Shown here piece by piece: positions 1 through 11,300 of a stretch of 64,000 nt of DNA. The notes under the pieces were generated by a model. The model saw only the letters and a program-made list of their open reading frames with translations, was not told the origin of the DNA and searched no databases. Each line of letters starts with the position of its first letter. Position 1 is the first letter of the stretch. This stretch comes from Neelides folsomi (taxonomy: Eukaryota; Arthropoda; Collembola; Neelipleona; Neelidae): positions 248,001 to 312,000 of the forward strand of contig JAQGBZ010000012.1 of the NCBI GenBank assembly GCA_034687125.1, written 5' to 3'. Made by a program: the position numbers and the translations under genes.

Positions 1-589
1 AGAAATTTTCTTGAAATTCTCATGAATTTAATATGAGATGAAAATTCTGAAAAGGATTAAAATATAATCATATTTTAAAATGAACCTTATATTTTTCTTT
101 CTTATGTACGTAGTTTTTAGCATAAAAATATACTAAACGGAATTATGTTAGTTATGTAAAGTTTTGACTTTCTTTTTGAAAGATGACCAAATACATACTT
201 ATTAATATATTTAGAATACACTTGTTATAATTGCATTTTCTAAGATAAGATCTAATATGGTATACAGATAGTACTTATTAAAATGTAAAACCTGCAAATA
301 TTTAAATACGTCATTATGAGCTATAAATATGAATCAAGTCATGTAATAAAATAATTTTCTGATTGATTATTTCTTTCCTTAATTAGCCTTTCAATTAACT
401 ATTGAGTTTCCTTAAAGAGAAAAAAGTCTTATTTTGGTGAATAATAATTTATTGTACAATTGACGTAGATTTATTACATAATTACTTATATAGTTATATT
501 AATGTTTATTATTTGCGTACATAAAGCAATAATTTCCATTTAATAATTTAATAGAGTAATTTCATCTTAATTCTTAACCCCTTCAAACA
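1..589. other. AT-rich flank and probable 3' UTR of TMEM198
   Basis: No coding exon is seen. The end nearest the gene is the 3' side of the minus-strand TMEM198 gene. Minus-strand AATAAA poly(A) signals read as TTTATT at 448-453, 470-475 and 507-512, about 80 to 140 bases beyond the stop codon, so the transcript probably ends near 420-490. The rest is AT-rich with no support for a gene. Confidence 0.45.
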
Positions 590-2896
590 TTACTCCTCTG
601 TAATTCGATTTTCCTCTTGCTGAGTTTGCAGAGTCGACATATGCGTAGAGAGAGTGTCCAATTGAGATTTCTGGAGTGACTGTAAATATTTTTGAGACAA
701 ATAATCTCCACCCGACGTTCGAACCTGGTACAGGTACCGATACCTAAATAGCAAAAAGAAAACTCAATTAATCATTCGTTCCCCATTTATCCGATCCGCT
801 TGAACTATTGAGCCTCAGCTTGCATCAAATGCATTCTCATATTTACGCCAAAACATTGAGGCGTGCAGAATTGGGCTTTTAAATGATTTATATACACAAA
901 AAGTGCATTGAATCTTGAATGCAGACAGAGATTGCAATTGAATTAATCTTATAAATAGACGGGAAGTGGGTTGGCTGAATTACTGATAGGCTACATTAAA
1001 GGAAATAAAAACGATTGATTGTTTTTATCAATGAGTATAATCTTCAAGCTCAGAAGAAGGTATATATTTATGAAATGCTTTCATCTTAAAGTAAGTGGTT
1101 GAATGAAGGGAGGAAATATTGTTAATAAATACAAAATGTGAAGAACGTTGTTTTTATGCTTACTTAGCTTGCCTTGCAATAGCTCGTTCCTCTCGAGTCA
1201 ATCGCCGTCTCGGAAGTTCTCGTTTCTTGTATGGATCTGGAATAAAGAGGGGAAGAAATGATTTACCTCTAAATCATAATAATGTCAGTATGTTGGAATT
1301 TTGAATGTTTTACTCACAGGAGTGGATGGTGAATCCTTTGGCAGTCAAGAAATATTGGGTCAGCCAGCCGACGATCAATAAGAAGGGCCAAAGGCATAAA
1401 AGCAGCCAGCTGAACCAACAAAATTCCATTTCCTCTTTTCCCTTCACATGGCTCCAAATCCAATTGACCATTTTGAACTTTTCTACGAAGTAATCGAAAG
1501 AGACGGCGATCCCGGCCCCTCCAATGAGAGATGTACTCATGAGAGTGATGGAGGGGAAGCAGACATTTGCCACTGCACCGAAGAGACCCGCTCCTGCCCA
1601 TCAATAAATCCAATTAGCTTCATCGATCCTCAATCTTCTTTTTATCATCCAAAGAACAAAAACCACGTGGTGGGCTATTAAATCTGCCTATACCGAGTAA
1701 AAATATAATGGAGATCCATATAGAGTAGACGAATGGGAAGAACACCATCGTTATGAGACCCAGAAGAAGACCAGCGTGAAAGCCCAAACTGAAGAGCCCA
1801 ACATACGGAACCAGGAAGCAAATCTAAAGAAATGGGCTTGTTAAAAGAAATTACCAAATAATAATGTTTGTTTTTATTCTGAGAGCAATTTCTTACCAGG
1901 CCGTACAAGAACCCAGACAGCGTTGAGATTCCTTTAATGTAATCATAAAAACCTCATTGAATTATAAAACATACTATAAAAGTAGTTGAGAAAGTGAATT
2001 TAGATTTGGTTGATTCCTTAATGGCTTGGACAATAGAGACGACTTACCAATATTTCCATATTGAGGCAGCAGATCCTCCTCTTGACAAATCGAAAATACG
2101 ACCACCATTCCAATAGAAAACCCAATAAAGAAAAGAATTGCTTTATAGCACCGATAACCTGCAATGAAAAAATTATGTTATTTTATGACATTTTAACTTT
2201 TATGATTATGATTATGCTTAAATAAAGCTGCTTGAAAACATATTATGACCATTTCATAATCTTAAATTTTTTAACCGTAGAGTAAAACATTTTTTTTATT
2301 AATATCCATCCTATTAATTTGTCATTAATAAATTATAAATGGTAAATTGAAATATCAATTTAAAAATGAGTTTCTTTTTTGGAATTATTCATACACAAAT
2401 TATTTCTTCGACATGAAGAACTCATTGCTGTTTAATTTATAATGCATGAAACATAAATGTCTACATTTCTTGAACAAGCAATTCATAATTATACTTCAAG
2501 TTCATTAACAATTTAGAAACAAATGGTTAAATCAAATCGACAAACAATTCTTGTGATTCATATTCATGTCTAAACATGTTTAAACTAGAATGTACAATTA
2601 CCGTAATAATAATAACCTAATATACGTTGTAATAACCGTAGAATACTATGCTATGATAATAACAATTCAGCTTAATATTTAACTGAATAATAAAACCCAA
2701 GTATTATGATTTACTTACCAAAGAAGCAAAATAGCATCCCAAATGTGAATAGAAGCACTGAACAGAAAGAGATGAGTGGATCATAATTGTAGTCAAGATG
2801 GGTGCAGTCGATTTCGGTCGTCGTCAAATTGGAAACATTGTTAATTTCTTCCCGATATTCCCGATTCTTGAGATTCATCAACTCTTCCCATTCCAT
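590..2896 (-). CDS. TMEM198: TMEM198 multi-pass membrane protein, 7 exons
   Basis: Ortholog of transmembrane protein 198, a seven-pass membrane protein; the vertebrate protein binds LRP6 and promotes Wnt signalling (family knowledge). Minus-strand exons in coding order: 2719-2896, 2048-2158, 1897-1931, 1694-1823, 1318-1593, 1164-1236, 590-743. All phases join to 318 aa. Residues 1-40 are a polar, probably extracellular N-terminus with possible N-glycosylation sites (NVS, NLT). Then come CFFGYRCYKAILF and further hydrophobic segments, a GxxGF helix and the SFDYF motif, all typical of the family. The last two exons give a basic cytoplasmic tail with RRRLTREERAIA, then YRYLYQVR and a Gln-rich end, matching the conserved family tail. 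Reading straight through the 1318 donor would stop two residues later, so splicing at GTGAGT is preferred. The start is the first Met before the hydrophobic core; an upstream 5' exon is possible. Confidence 0.88.
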
Positions 2897-4707
2897 TGTA
2901 ATGATCTCGTTGATCTTCTTGACTTGTGAAGACGAAATATTTTCTCACGTGAGCCTTCGCATCTCACTTAGCAAACTCTTCACTTCCTCGTGTCCCAAGC
3001 TCCCGACCCATTTTTTCCCATTAGACGACGTAAATATAAATAAAAGTGTCGTGGAGGGAGCAGAGCCACTGACACTCCTGCCACTAGGATGGCGAGCAAA
3101 GTGTGAGGAGGAGAATATCAAATAATATGAGAGGGCAGAGGAGGAAATCGATGGAAGGGTTTGGCAAGTTCTCTTCCCAACCGAGAGCACACACAGTAGT
3201 CCTATTTACTATAAGGTCTATCTTTTACTATAATGATGGAGGTATAGAGTGGAAGGTCAAAATACCTTGGGGGATATGGGCACAATTGGCACGCCTCTGA
3301 GCTCCAGCAACCCTATATTTATCAATGTGTATTTAGTAGAAGTGAGTATTTGGACGTGGGAAGAGATTCGCGAAATGAGGCTTGGAGAACTCTTCGCCCT
3401 TTCAACCCTGCTTCATCCCTCCGTTGGGTGAAGAAGCAGCAGGGTGGGTTCTGGTTTCGACTCCTTCGCCCAGAGTTCCTTAAATTCACTTTGGCGGAAA
3501 TGGAAGGAGTTTTTAGAGGAGCTTATAAAATGATGTTGCCATTGCCGTTGCCGCCTCGAGTCTTCCCAACCGTTCATTCCAACTCGTCAGTTTGCCGTTT
3601 TCTGCTCGCTTCCTCTCGTGCCATCCTTCTCCCCATCATCAATTAATTATATTTCATTACATTTTCATTCTTCTTAGATACACAATGGAAATTGTTCGAC
3701 CAAACATAAGCTTAATAAATTCAACCCGTTCTTACATTTGTCTTCTTCTTCTTTATTGGAAGATGAAGGCCTTGGATTATTCTTATATGGTTTATGCATA
3801 GTAAGTTTGTATCAATATTATAAGGTTTATAAGCCTTATGTCCCTCAGACTCGCCTACTCAAATTCTCCCTGCAGTATTCCGATAATAGAAATCCAGAAT
3901 GCTGGGGGAACCACCCATTTCGCAAACGGATATTTTATGCAGACCTATAAAAGGAGAAGTAGTAAAAGAAATATAACTTCCATTTGGCTCTCTCGTAATG
4001 GCAAATTCAGTGGAGAAAGAGAATATTTGAACCAAGAGGAAGGGCGAACGGTGGATTTTGAACGGATGGTCCTCCGCCCTGTAAAAAATCCCCCATTTCC
4101 TTATATATTTTGTTCGGGGACTCTGGGGATTTGGGATTATTGCAAATTATTTGAAATCTCCTTCTGCCATGCCGCCGGATTTCAACCCAATTCTGCGTCT
4201 TTATCGGAAAAACTTTTGTTTTTATTGGGAAACTTGACTTTATTTTTTCCTTTCCAAACGAGTTTCTCTCACAAGGCGGCTTCTCCGTTAATCTTCATTT
4301 TTAAATGAAGGCGAAATACCAAGAGAAGTACAGTAATAATGGAATGCCTCGTTAGACCTAATGAATCCAATGGAATTTAACAGGAAGAAAAGACCTTGTT
4401 TTTAATATTAAAATATTCGCTGCTTTATTTTCACCTATTAAAGGTATATTAAATGAACTTTTTGACTTGACAATTCGCTTTGGATTGAACTTTTAAACCT
4501 TTCGTTTTTACCAAAAAGAAATGTAATAATAAAGGGCGTACAGGAGGAATAAACTTATTTAAAACATACATACAATTAAATTGTTTAAATTATAGGGTTA
4601 AATATTCCATTAAAAAGATAAGGAGCAACAATGTGTAGGATGTATCACTGGTTTGTGAGAAAGTGCATCAAGAGTGCTTCAACAAAGTATAACCCTTAAC
4701 AAGCATA
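2897..4707. other. Intergenic: TMEM198 upstream region and lipocalin 3' flank
   Basis: Roughly 2897-4300 is less AT-rich than average and should hold the 5' UTR and promoter of TMEM198, which reads leftward. Several open frames overlap here on both strands, but none has a splice pattern or recognisable protein. The right end is the 3' side of the lipocalin gene; a minus-strand AATAAA (TTTATT, 4424-4429) lies about 280 bases beyond its stop. Confidence 0.4.
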
Positions 4708-6086
4708 CTACTTGACAGACATGAACCATTCCATGATGTTCTTGCTCTTTAGCGGCTTCTCAATGCAGGACTGGTCTGCTTCGTAGAGCTTCACTTTGTC
4801 CAACCCAAGGACTTGGAGCGTGTGCCTCGCTTGCTGCATAACCTCCAGCGATGGGTGTCGAGACCGAGTGAGGAGCCACACAGTTTCTGTTTAAAAAAGA
4901 GTTTCAGCTTTCCCGAGTTTCCATTTACAGCTAAGCAAATACATAAGAGGATCAAATTTACCTTCCGCACTTCCCATCATGCTCAGAGAACACATGTACT
5001 CGATGGAGAAATTATCATAGTCGGTCGCCAGGACTCGAAATTGTTTCTTCATCCCTAAGAACATGAGAGAGAAAACACTTGAGGAAAGTCGGTTAAGACA
5101 ACAACCAAGGCTTCGCACTTCTCAACATGCGAACTTGTGGAGCCTCGTAAGTTTAAAGATTTGCTTAGAAAAATACTCACAGGGCATTGCCGGAACAGCA
5201 TATGTAAACAAGGACGGATCATACTTCTGATTAGGAATAGACACAGTCGAGAAAAATGTGTTGGGAGCATTGGTTCTAATTTAATGAAAAAAATATTAAT
5301 AATCTTCAGGAAATTAAAAGGATTATTGAGAAACGCTCAAGGCACACTTTTTATATAATGTTTACATTTTACCATTTCACCTAATACCATAAGTAATGAG
5401 TACAAAAAATTTATAATCATGCAATGTTATTTTTCCATTTCATGCTAATAAAAATACTTTGTAAGAAATACTTAATTTAAACTACATTAATATTTAAATA
5501 GGATTATTGTAAACAAAATTCTCATTATTTAAAGGTTATTATTGTTGTATGTATTTTTATAGAGCAAAACATTTGATAATTTTTCGATTCCTACATAAAT
5601 ATTGTAAGGATATGAAATGTGTTATACGAGTCTCGTATTAATAAAAGTTGAGAAGTAAAAAAGATTAAAGTATCAATTGTTTTGCTCTACAAATTAGATG
5701 TTTAAATTTAATTAAAAAATGATAAAAATCAAATCTTTACAGCCGAGCAACGTAATCCATCCTCAGCTTCACTTTGTTCACATTTTGGAGATCTTTGTAG
5801 TAGTAAGAAGACCAGCATTTGCCTGGAAGTTCTGAGACAGTTGGGGTTTTCTCCATTTGCCACCATCTCCCCATGTACTGACAACAAAATTAAAATATGA
5901 GTAATTCCAGGAAACGGAGTTTTTAAAGGTGAAATGAAAGTAAAAGTGAATTTTAAAAGTGAATTGTGACAATAAATTCACCTTGTCAATTTGGAATCCG
6001 AGAAGTGGAGGGTATTTGTTGCAGAGGTCTGCGGACACGGCGGAAACCGCCAAGACACAAAGGGCAACAAAGAATTTGAAATCCAT
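4708..6086 (-). CDS. Secreted apolipoprotein D-like lipocalin, 5 exons
   Basis: Secreted lipocalin, a beta-barrel carrier for small hydrophobic ligands. Minus-strand exons in order: 5982-6086, 5741-5877, 5181-5275, 4962-5054, 4708-4886, joining in phase to 202 aa. Residues 1-19 are a signal peptide ending VSAVSA, followed by a Cys at 22. The diagnostic GxW motif follows as YMGRWWQ at 36-42, with Cys 56 placed as in ApoD/Lazarillo proteins. Exon 4 carries the barrel strands F-R-V-L-A-T-D-Y and Y-M-C, and exon 5 starts with the third lipocalin block ETVWLLTR. The C-terminal region (a helix, then a Cys-containing end) fits the family. Length and five-exon layout are normal for arthropod ApoD-like lipocalins; the ligand cannot be told. 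The stop is TAG at 4708-4710. Confidence 0.88.
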
Positions 6087-8364
6087 CCTTGGCCGGAGTC
6101 GGAGTAAAACTAGAGTACTTGTCGCTCGCTCTTCTATCTTTTCAATTTCAAGGAATGATGAGAAAAGTGTTCAAAAGTACAACTTTCACATTGACCCAAA
6201 GTCAAGAACCGGTTGCATTGACCTCAAAATTAAAATCTGCAAGATGATTAAAACTCCTTCCTATGAGCAATAAGGTAAATTATGGGAGGAAAAAGAGGAA
6301 GGAAGATTTCGTTCCGATGCCTCGATTAACTCGCTAACTTTAAATTAACAGATTTCTAGATTGACACGAGGAAATTATGTATAATATAATATAACAACTA
6401 AAGTGGTTTATAATCAACAACCCTCATGTTCTCATATGTATTTACCAAAGTTGTTCTTGGATCTTTAATTGTTTAAGCGTGGGGATCCGCTCTTTGCTTT
6501 TCAAATTTCTAAACTTCCACACTCCAATGCCATTAACAAGATACAAATGATTCAACATTTTTGTGATTCATAACAAGGAATAAAGAAATGATTGAAGTGA
6601 AATTACTTAAGAAAAAACTCATATTGAAAAAATATATCCAATTGCACTTATTTTCAACGGGAGTCTTTCGACTCGTTTGTTTGGGTAAAAATCATGTTTG
6701 GAGAACCTTCACACTTCATCTTTATCATCTCTTTCTCCTTCACTTATCTCTCACTTCTCTCATGTTTAATTGAGATCTTAATGAAAAAACACGTTTCTCC
6801 CATTACAGCTAATCCTCTATGACTATCGATAATGCGGAACTTTTAATAAAACAATAATCTAATAAATTTTAATAGAATATGACTTTCTTTAATAATTTCT
6901 ATTAGAAATCATTCCAACTCAACAAAAAAGTTTAAAAAAACATGTTGACGTGAAGCTATCAATTGCATCTAATGCAGATTGTTCATAAATTATAAATTTC
7001 TAGTTCACCACGTTCATCGAGATGATGGTGAGAAGTGATTTACGGATTGATGAGGAAGAAACTCCAAAATGTGTTTTGGTGTTTCTGTCCGTCCTATAAA
7101 GGCCCAAGTAAACGAGTTTGAATCCCATACGACTTGTTTAGAACTTCCTCACACTCTCCAAACATCCTGAGATACTTATGGTTTCATATGGAAATAATAT
7201 CTCTTCTTGTGGCCACCAACTCGTGCTATATATCAAAGTTGGGTTTACTTCCTGAGACCGCTCATTTGGCCCAATGTAAGGTGAACTGCACATTGGTGAC
7301 CTCAACTTCGTATAAAACCTCTTCTAAAATTGCAAGGAAAGTTGAACTCCTTCGAAGTTGGTCAAGTGAAAAGGAGAATAAATGAGATTGAAGAGTGAAT
7401 TGAGTTCCTTTTCATTTAAATCTGCACCCAGCAGCATACCCATAGGTTCACAATTCAACTCAGAACTTGATTAAAGAATTCCCATCGTCACTTCACATAA
7501 ACAAACTTGAGGATTAACAATAAGTTGAAGAAACTTACACTTTTTCTTATTCATGGCATTTATGTAGTGGCGTATGTATAAGGGATATAAAATATAAAAT
7601 TTGCCGATAAATGGAATTGTTTCATTGAACTTTACTTTAAAAGTACTTCCCTATTACTGTTCACTATTTCACAATAATTTTAAAGATGACACAACGAGCA
7701 TAACTAAAGTTAAAAAATGAACAAAGGAAAGGAAATTTTAAAAATTTAGGTATTGATGCAAAACCGCATATTGCTAACAATTTTCAATTTAATTGAGACG
7801 AACAGCATTTTCTTTGTAAAATCAGAGTTAAATATGGGAAATAACAATTTATAATAAAATTGTAATAAATATACAATAGCCAGTTTAATGTTATTTACAT
7901 CTATCTGTATTAAGTATTTCATCCAATATATCCTTCATCACAATTATTACAAATATTTGGCTTTTTTTAAAAGGGGAGTATGCAAAATTAAAAATATAAA
8001 AAATCAATTATGGCACGTATGATAAGTTAAATATTCCATGCTAAATGTAAATGAAATTCATAATGATGCTCATCATGTTACATTAATCATGCAGATATGT
8101 ATAAGATAGCCATGATTGAACAGTTTATCACAAAATGATTTAAGAGGTATCAAATGATTTATTATCCACATTTCGTTTTTGCATTGATTATAATATATTT
8201 ATAACATTTTAAGCATTAAATGGATTTGTCATTCCTTACGTATAATATTTTTTTACTATAATATCTTGTAATATCTGTATAGTCACATGCACTCGGAACA
8301 GTCAGGATGATGAAAAAGAGTTTCAATGAGCAAAACACAATAAACGACGAACTCCGCCGTCCAT
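6087..8364. other. Intergenic: lipocalin upstream region and LRR gene 3' flank
   Basis: No supported exon. The left part is the upstream region of the lipocalin gene; I see no clear TATA box. The segment 7000-7450 is less AT-rich but its open frames look random. From about 7550 the sequence is very AT-rich. A minus-strand AATAAA (TTTATT, 8158-8163) about 200 bases past the LRR stop codon is a plausible poly(A) signal for the next gene. Confidence 0.4.
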
Positions 8365-11300
8365 TCACCTCCTCTCGTACTCATCGTGAACAAAGTAAGG
8401 GATGGAGCCGTAGATCTGCTGTTGTTGCCTGAGCGTATTTCCATAAACCCCATAAGGCCCTTGGTTCATTGGCATATTGTTGTAAGGTCCTCCCTGAATG
8501 GCATAAATGCTCCCACCACCTTCCCTATACGAAGGAGGATACGACGATCCGTTATGCATACTTTTCCCCGATCTCACTGTGGCATAATTAGAAGGAACGT
8601 ACATCCCGCCCGGTCCGGGCCCTTTGTGCGGACAAGTGCACTTCCCACTTGCTGCATAACCCGCAGGCACTGAAATTACACTCGCAGCCGCTGCAGGATA
8701 ATCCGGTGTGGAAGAGTCGCTCGACATCCTTACAAAGCAAATGATAATGAAAATGAAGAGCAAAATGAGCCCAACCACTCCAGCAACAATTCCAATGATT
8801 AAATGATCCATTTTGGTGATTTCGGCCGTTTTCATCTTCGTGGCCCCGGTCTTTTCAGAAGCCTTTTTGGACGGTTTGGGACTTGTTGCAGGAGGAAGGG
8901 ACCAAATTATATCGTCAAGGGTTGTGGAAGTTGTGGTGGTTCGGAATGTAGCAGGCTTTGGAGTGGTTGTGCTTTTTACTCCCGATTCACATATGAGGTC
9001 TTCAAGGGAGATGTTGAGGACGCTGATGCCAGCCAGTTTGGGAGGTCCAGAACACACAATGTTGCTCTCGATGGTTTTGAGATACTTAACAAAATGAACA
9101 GAGTTGCAGTCACAGAAAGGGCTCACCCCTTGGATCTTAATGTTTTGTGAGAGGAACGGGGGAGATAAATTATTGATTTTGGATCCTGTGATGTCAAGAA
9201 CAATGTTACTTGACATTGGGACTGGAACGAGAATTGAAGGTAAAACAGAGAGAGATGTATTTGTAAGAGATATCTGCACGTTTTGTGCAGTTAAACCTGT
9301 AATTCAAAAGAAACGGTCAATCACTTTTCTATCTTGTTATTGTAAATGTAAAAACTTGTAGTGGCAAAAAATTAATTTGCATTCTACAGCTTATTGTAGG
9401 TAATAAGTAATTGGAATGGCTATTGGAATTATCGATTTTTACCTGCAAATGCTCCAGTCGAAATTGAGCGAATTCTTTTACCCCTTAACCCAATATTTTT
9501 CGTTCTTGAATTAAGTCTTGAATGGATTTGGTCCACAATTTGGTTGTCTTTAACTTCGAAATCGAAATTCTCGAGGTATTGAAGATTTGTGAGAATTCCC
9601 TTAATGTCCAAATAGCCCAATTTTGGAAGGTCGTACAACTCCAATGTGACCAAATTCTTCAAGTTCACACTGGCCTTGTCCACTCTGAGGAGATTGATGA
9701 GGTCATTGAGCTTGAGCGATTCCAAGCTCTGAGGTAGATTATTCCCATTGATGTTGGTCAGCGGGTTTTTGGACAAATCCAACTGTTTGAGACTAGAAGG
9801 GAAGGGGGAATCAAGAGTGTAGATTTCATTACTGGCTAGAGAGATTGATTCCAAGAGAGAGGTTCGATTAAAGATGTTGGACTCAAATCCTTTGATTTGA
9901 TTATTGGACAAATTGAGCTTCCTCAAAAACGGCATTTCCAATAGTGGCAATGAAGTGATGGAACAATTGGCAAGGTTCAGATCTCGAACAGTCTTTGGTT
10001 CATTTAAAAGATTCTTAATGGACTCTTCATTTAATGGATTGTAGCTGAGGTCTAAGGTCTTCACGTTGACGAGGATGTTGAGGTTTGGAACAATTTCTTT
10101 GATTTTGTTTTCACTCAAGTCCAACGTATCCAAGTGGAAATATTGCTTTTGAAGTGCTTCTGAGGGAATGGAGCTGAAGGCGTTTTTGGACAGATTTATT
10201 TTCTGAAGCTTCTGAACATGATTTCGCTCAAAGAGATTTGATGGTAGAGAGGATAAGTAATTGTTTGAAATATCCAATTCCAAACGAATGATCCCCTAAA
10301 GCAAAAAATATTAAATATTAGACATGGAATTGATATTAATTTTCAATATAACCACTTTTAAACTAAAAGTATGAAACATGAATTATTAGAATGAGAAGAG
10401 ATATTAGGATACACATAAGGCATATGTACAGATATAAGATTGTATTATTTAGTATTTATAAGAAACATAAATAATCTGATTATACATAATATTTTCAAGA
10501 GCTTTCTGTTCACTTACATGGAAAATGGTCCCATCAATATTCTCAAGTTTATTTGAGGCCAAGTTGAGTCTTTGGAGTTGGGAAGAGTTGAGGAAAGTAT
10601 TTTGGTTCACGAATTCAATGAGATTCTCGCTAAGGTCAAGTATTCGAAGATGTGGGAAATTGGAGAAATTCATTTCTTGTAGGTTCTTTATTTGGTTCTT
10701 GGAGAGTCCAATATAACGGAGCTGTTTGCAATTCCTCAAGAATTCTGTGGGGAACATGGTGAATCTATTTCCGCTCATCTCGAGGTTCCAGAGATTCCCG
10801 AAATTCTCAAAGCTGTTTGGATAAACGTAACTAATTTGATTCCCCTGTAAGTTGAGGGTATTTAAACTCGTAAAAGCTCCTGTGAACCCTTTGAACGAGG
10901 TCAATTTGTTATTTTCCAAATTCAACTCAGATAAAAAGGAAGAGTTGATAAAAATATCCGGCTTCAAATTGGCAATTTGGTTGAAACTCAAGTCCAAAAT
11001 TTGCAAATAGTCGAGATTCTCAATTGCATTGATCTCTTTAATGGAATTTTTGGAAAAGTTCATTAGTTGAACATTTGCCATTCCATTTAATTTTGGGAGA
11101 TTCTCCAAATTGTTCGAGGCCATGTTTAAAATTTCCAAATTGTCGAGCCCATCAAACGTGTTCATGAAGATTGTAGAAATGGAGTTGGAACTCAAGTCGA
11201 GGTCTTTTAAATTCTTCAAAAGAACAAAGTTGTGTTGAAGGAGCGACGACAATTGATTTCCATCCACACGAAGTTCCTCCAATTTGTCTAGCGGGAATCT

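Noticed and set aside
715-735. GTTCGAAC-like word resembling a tRNA B box
   Set aside because: It lies inside the last coding exon of TMEM198 and has no matching A box or cloverleaf.
1310-1317. Read-through end of TMEM198 (HSCE then stop)
   Set aside because: The sequence there is a consensus donor (GTGAGT), and the two downstream exons restore the conserved family tail, so the stop lies in the intron.
3838-4308. 156-codon open frame on the plus strand
   Set aside because: Mixed, unpatterned sequence with no domain; sits among several overlapping frames in the region upstream of TMEM198.
8386-9361. Several plus-strand open frames across the LRR gene
   Set aside because: Antisense shadows of the transmembrane and tail exon; no domain likeness.
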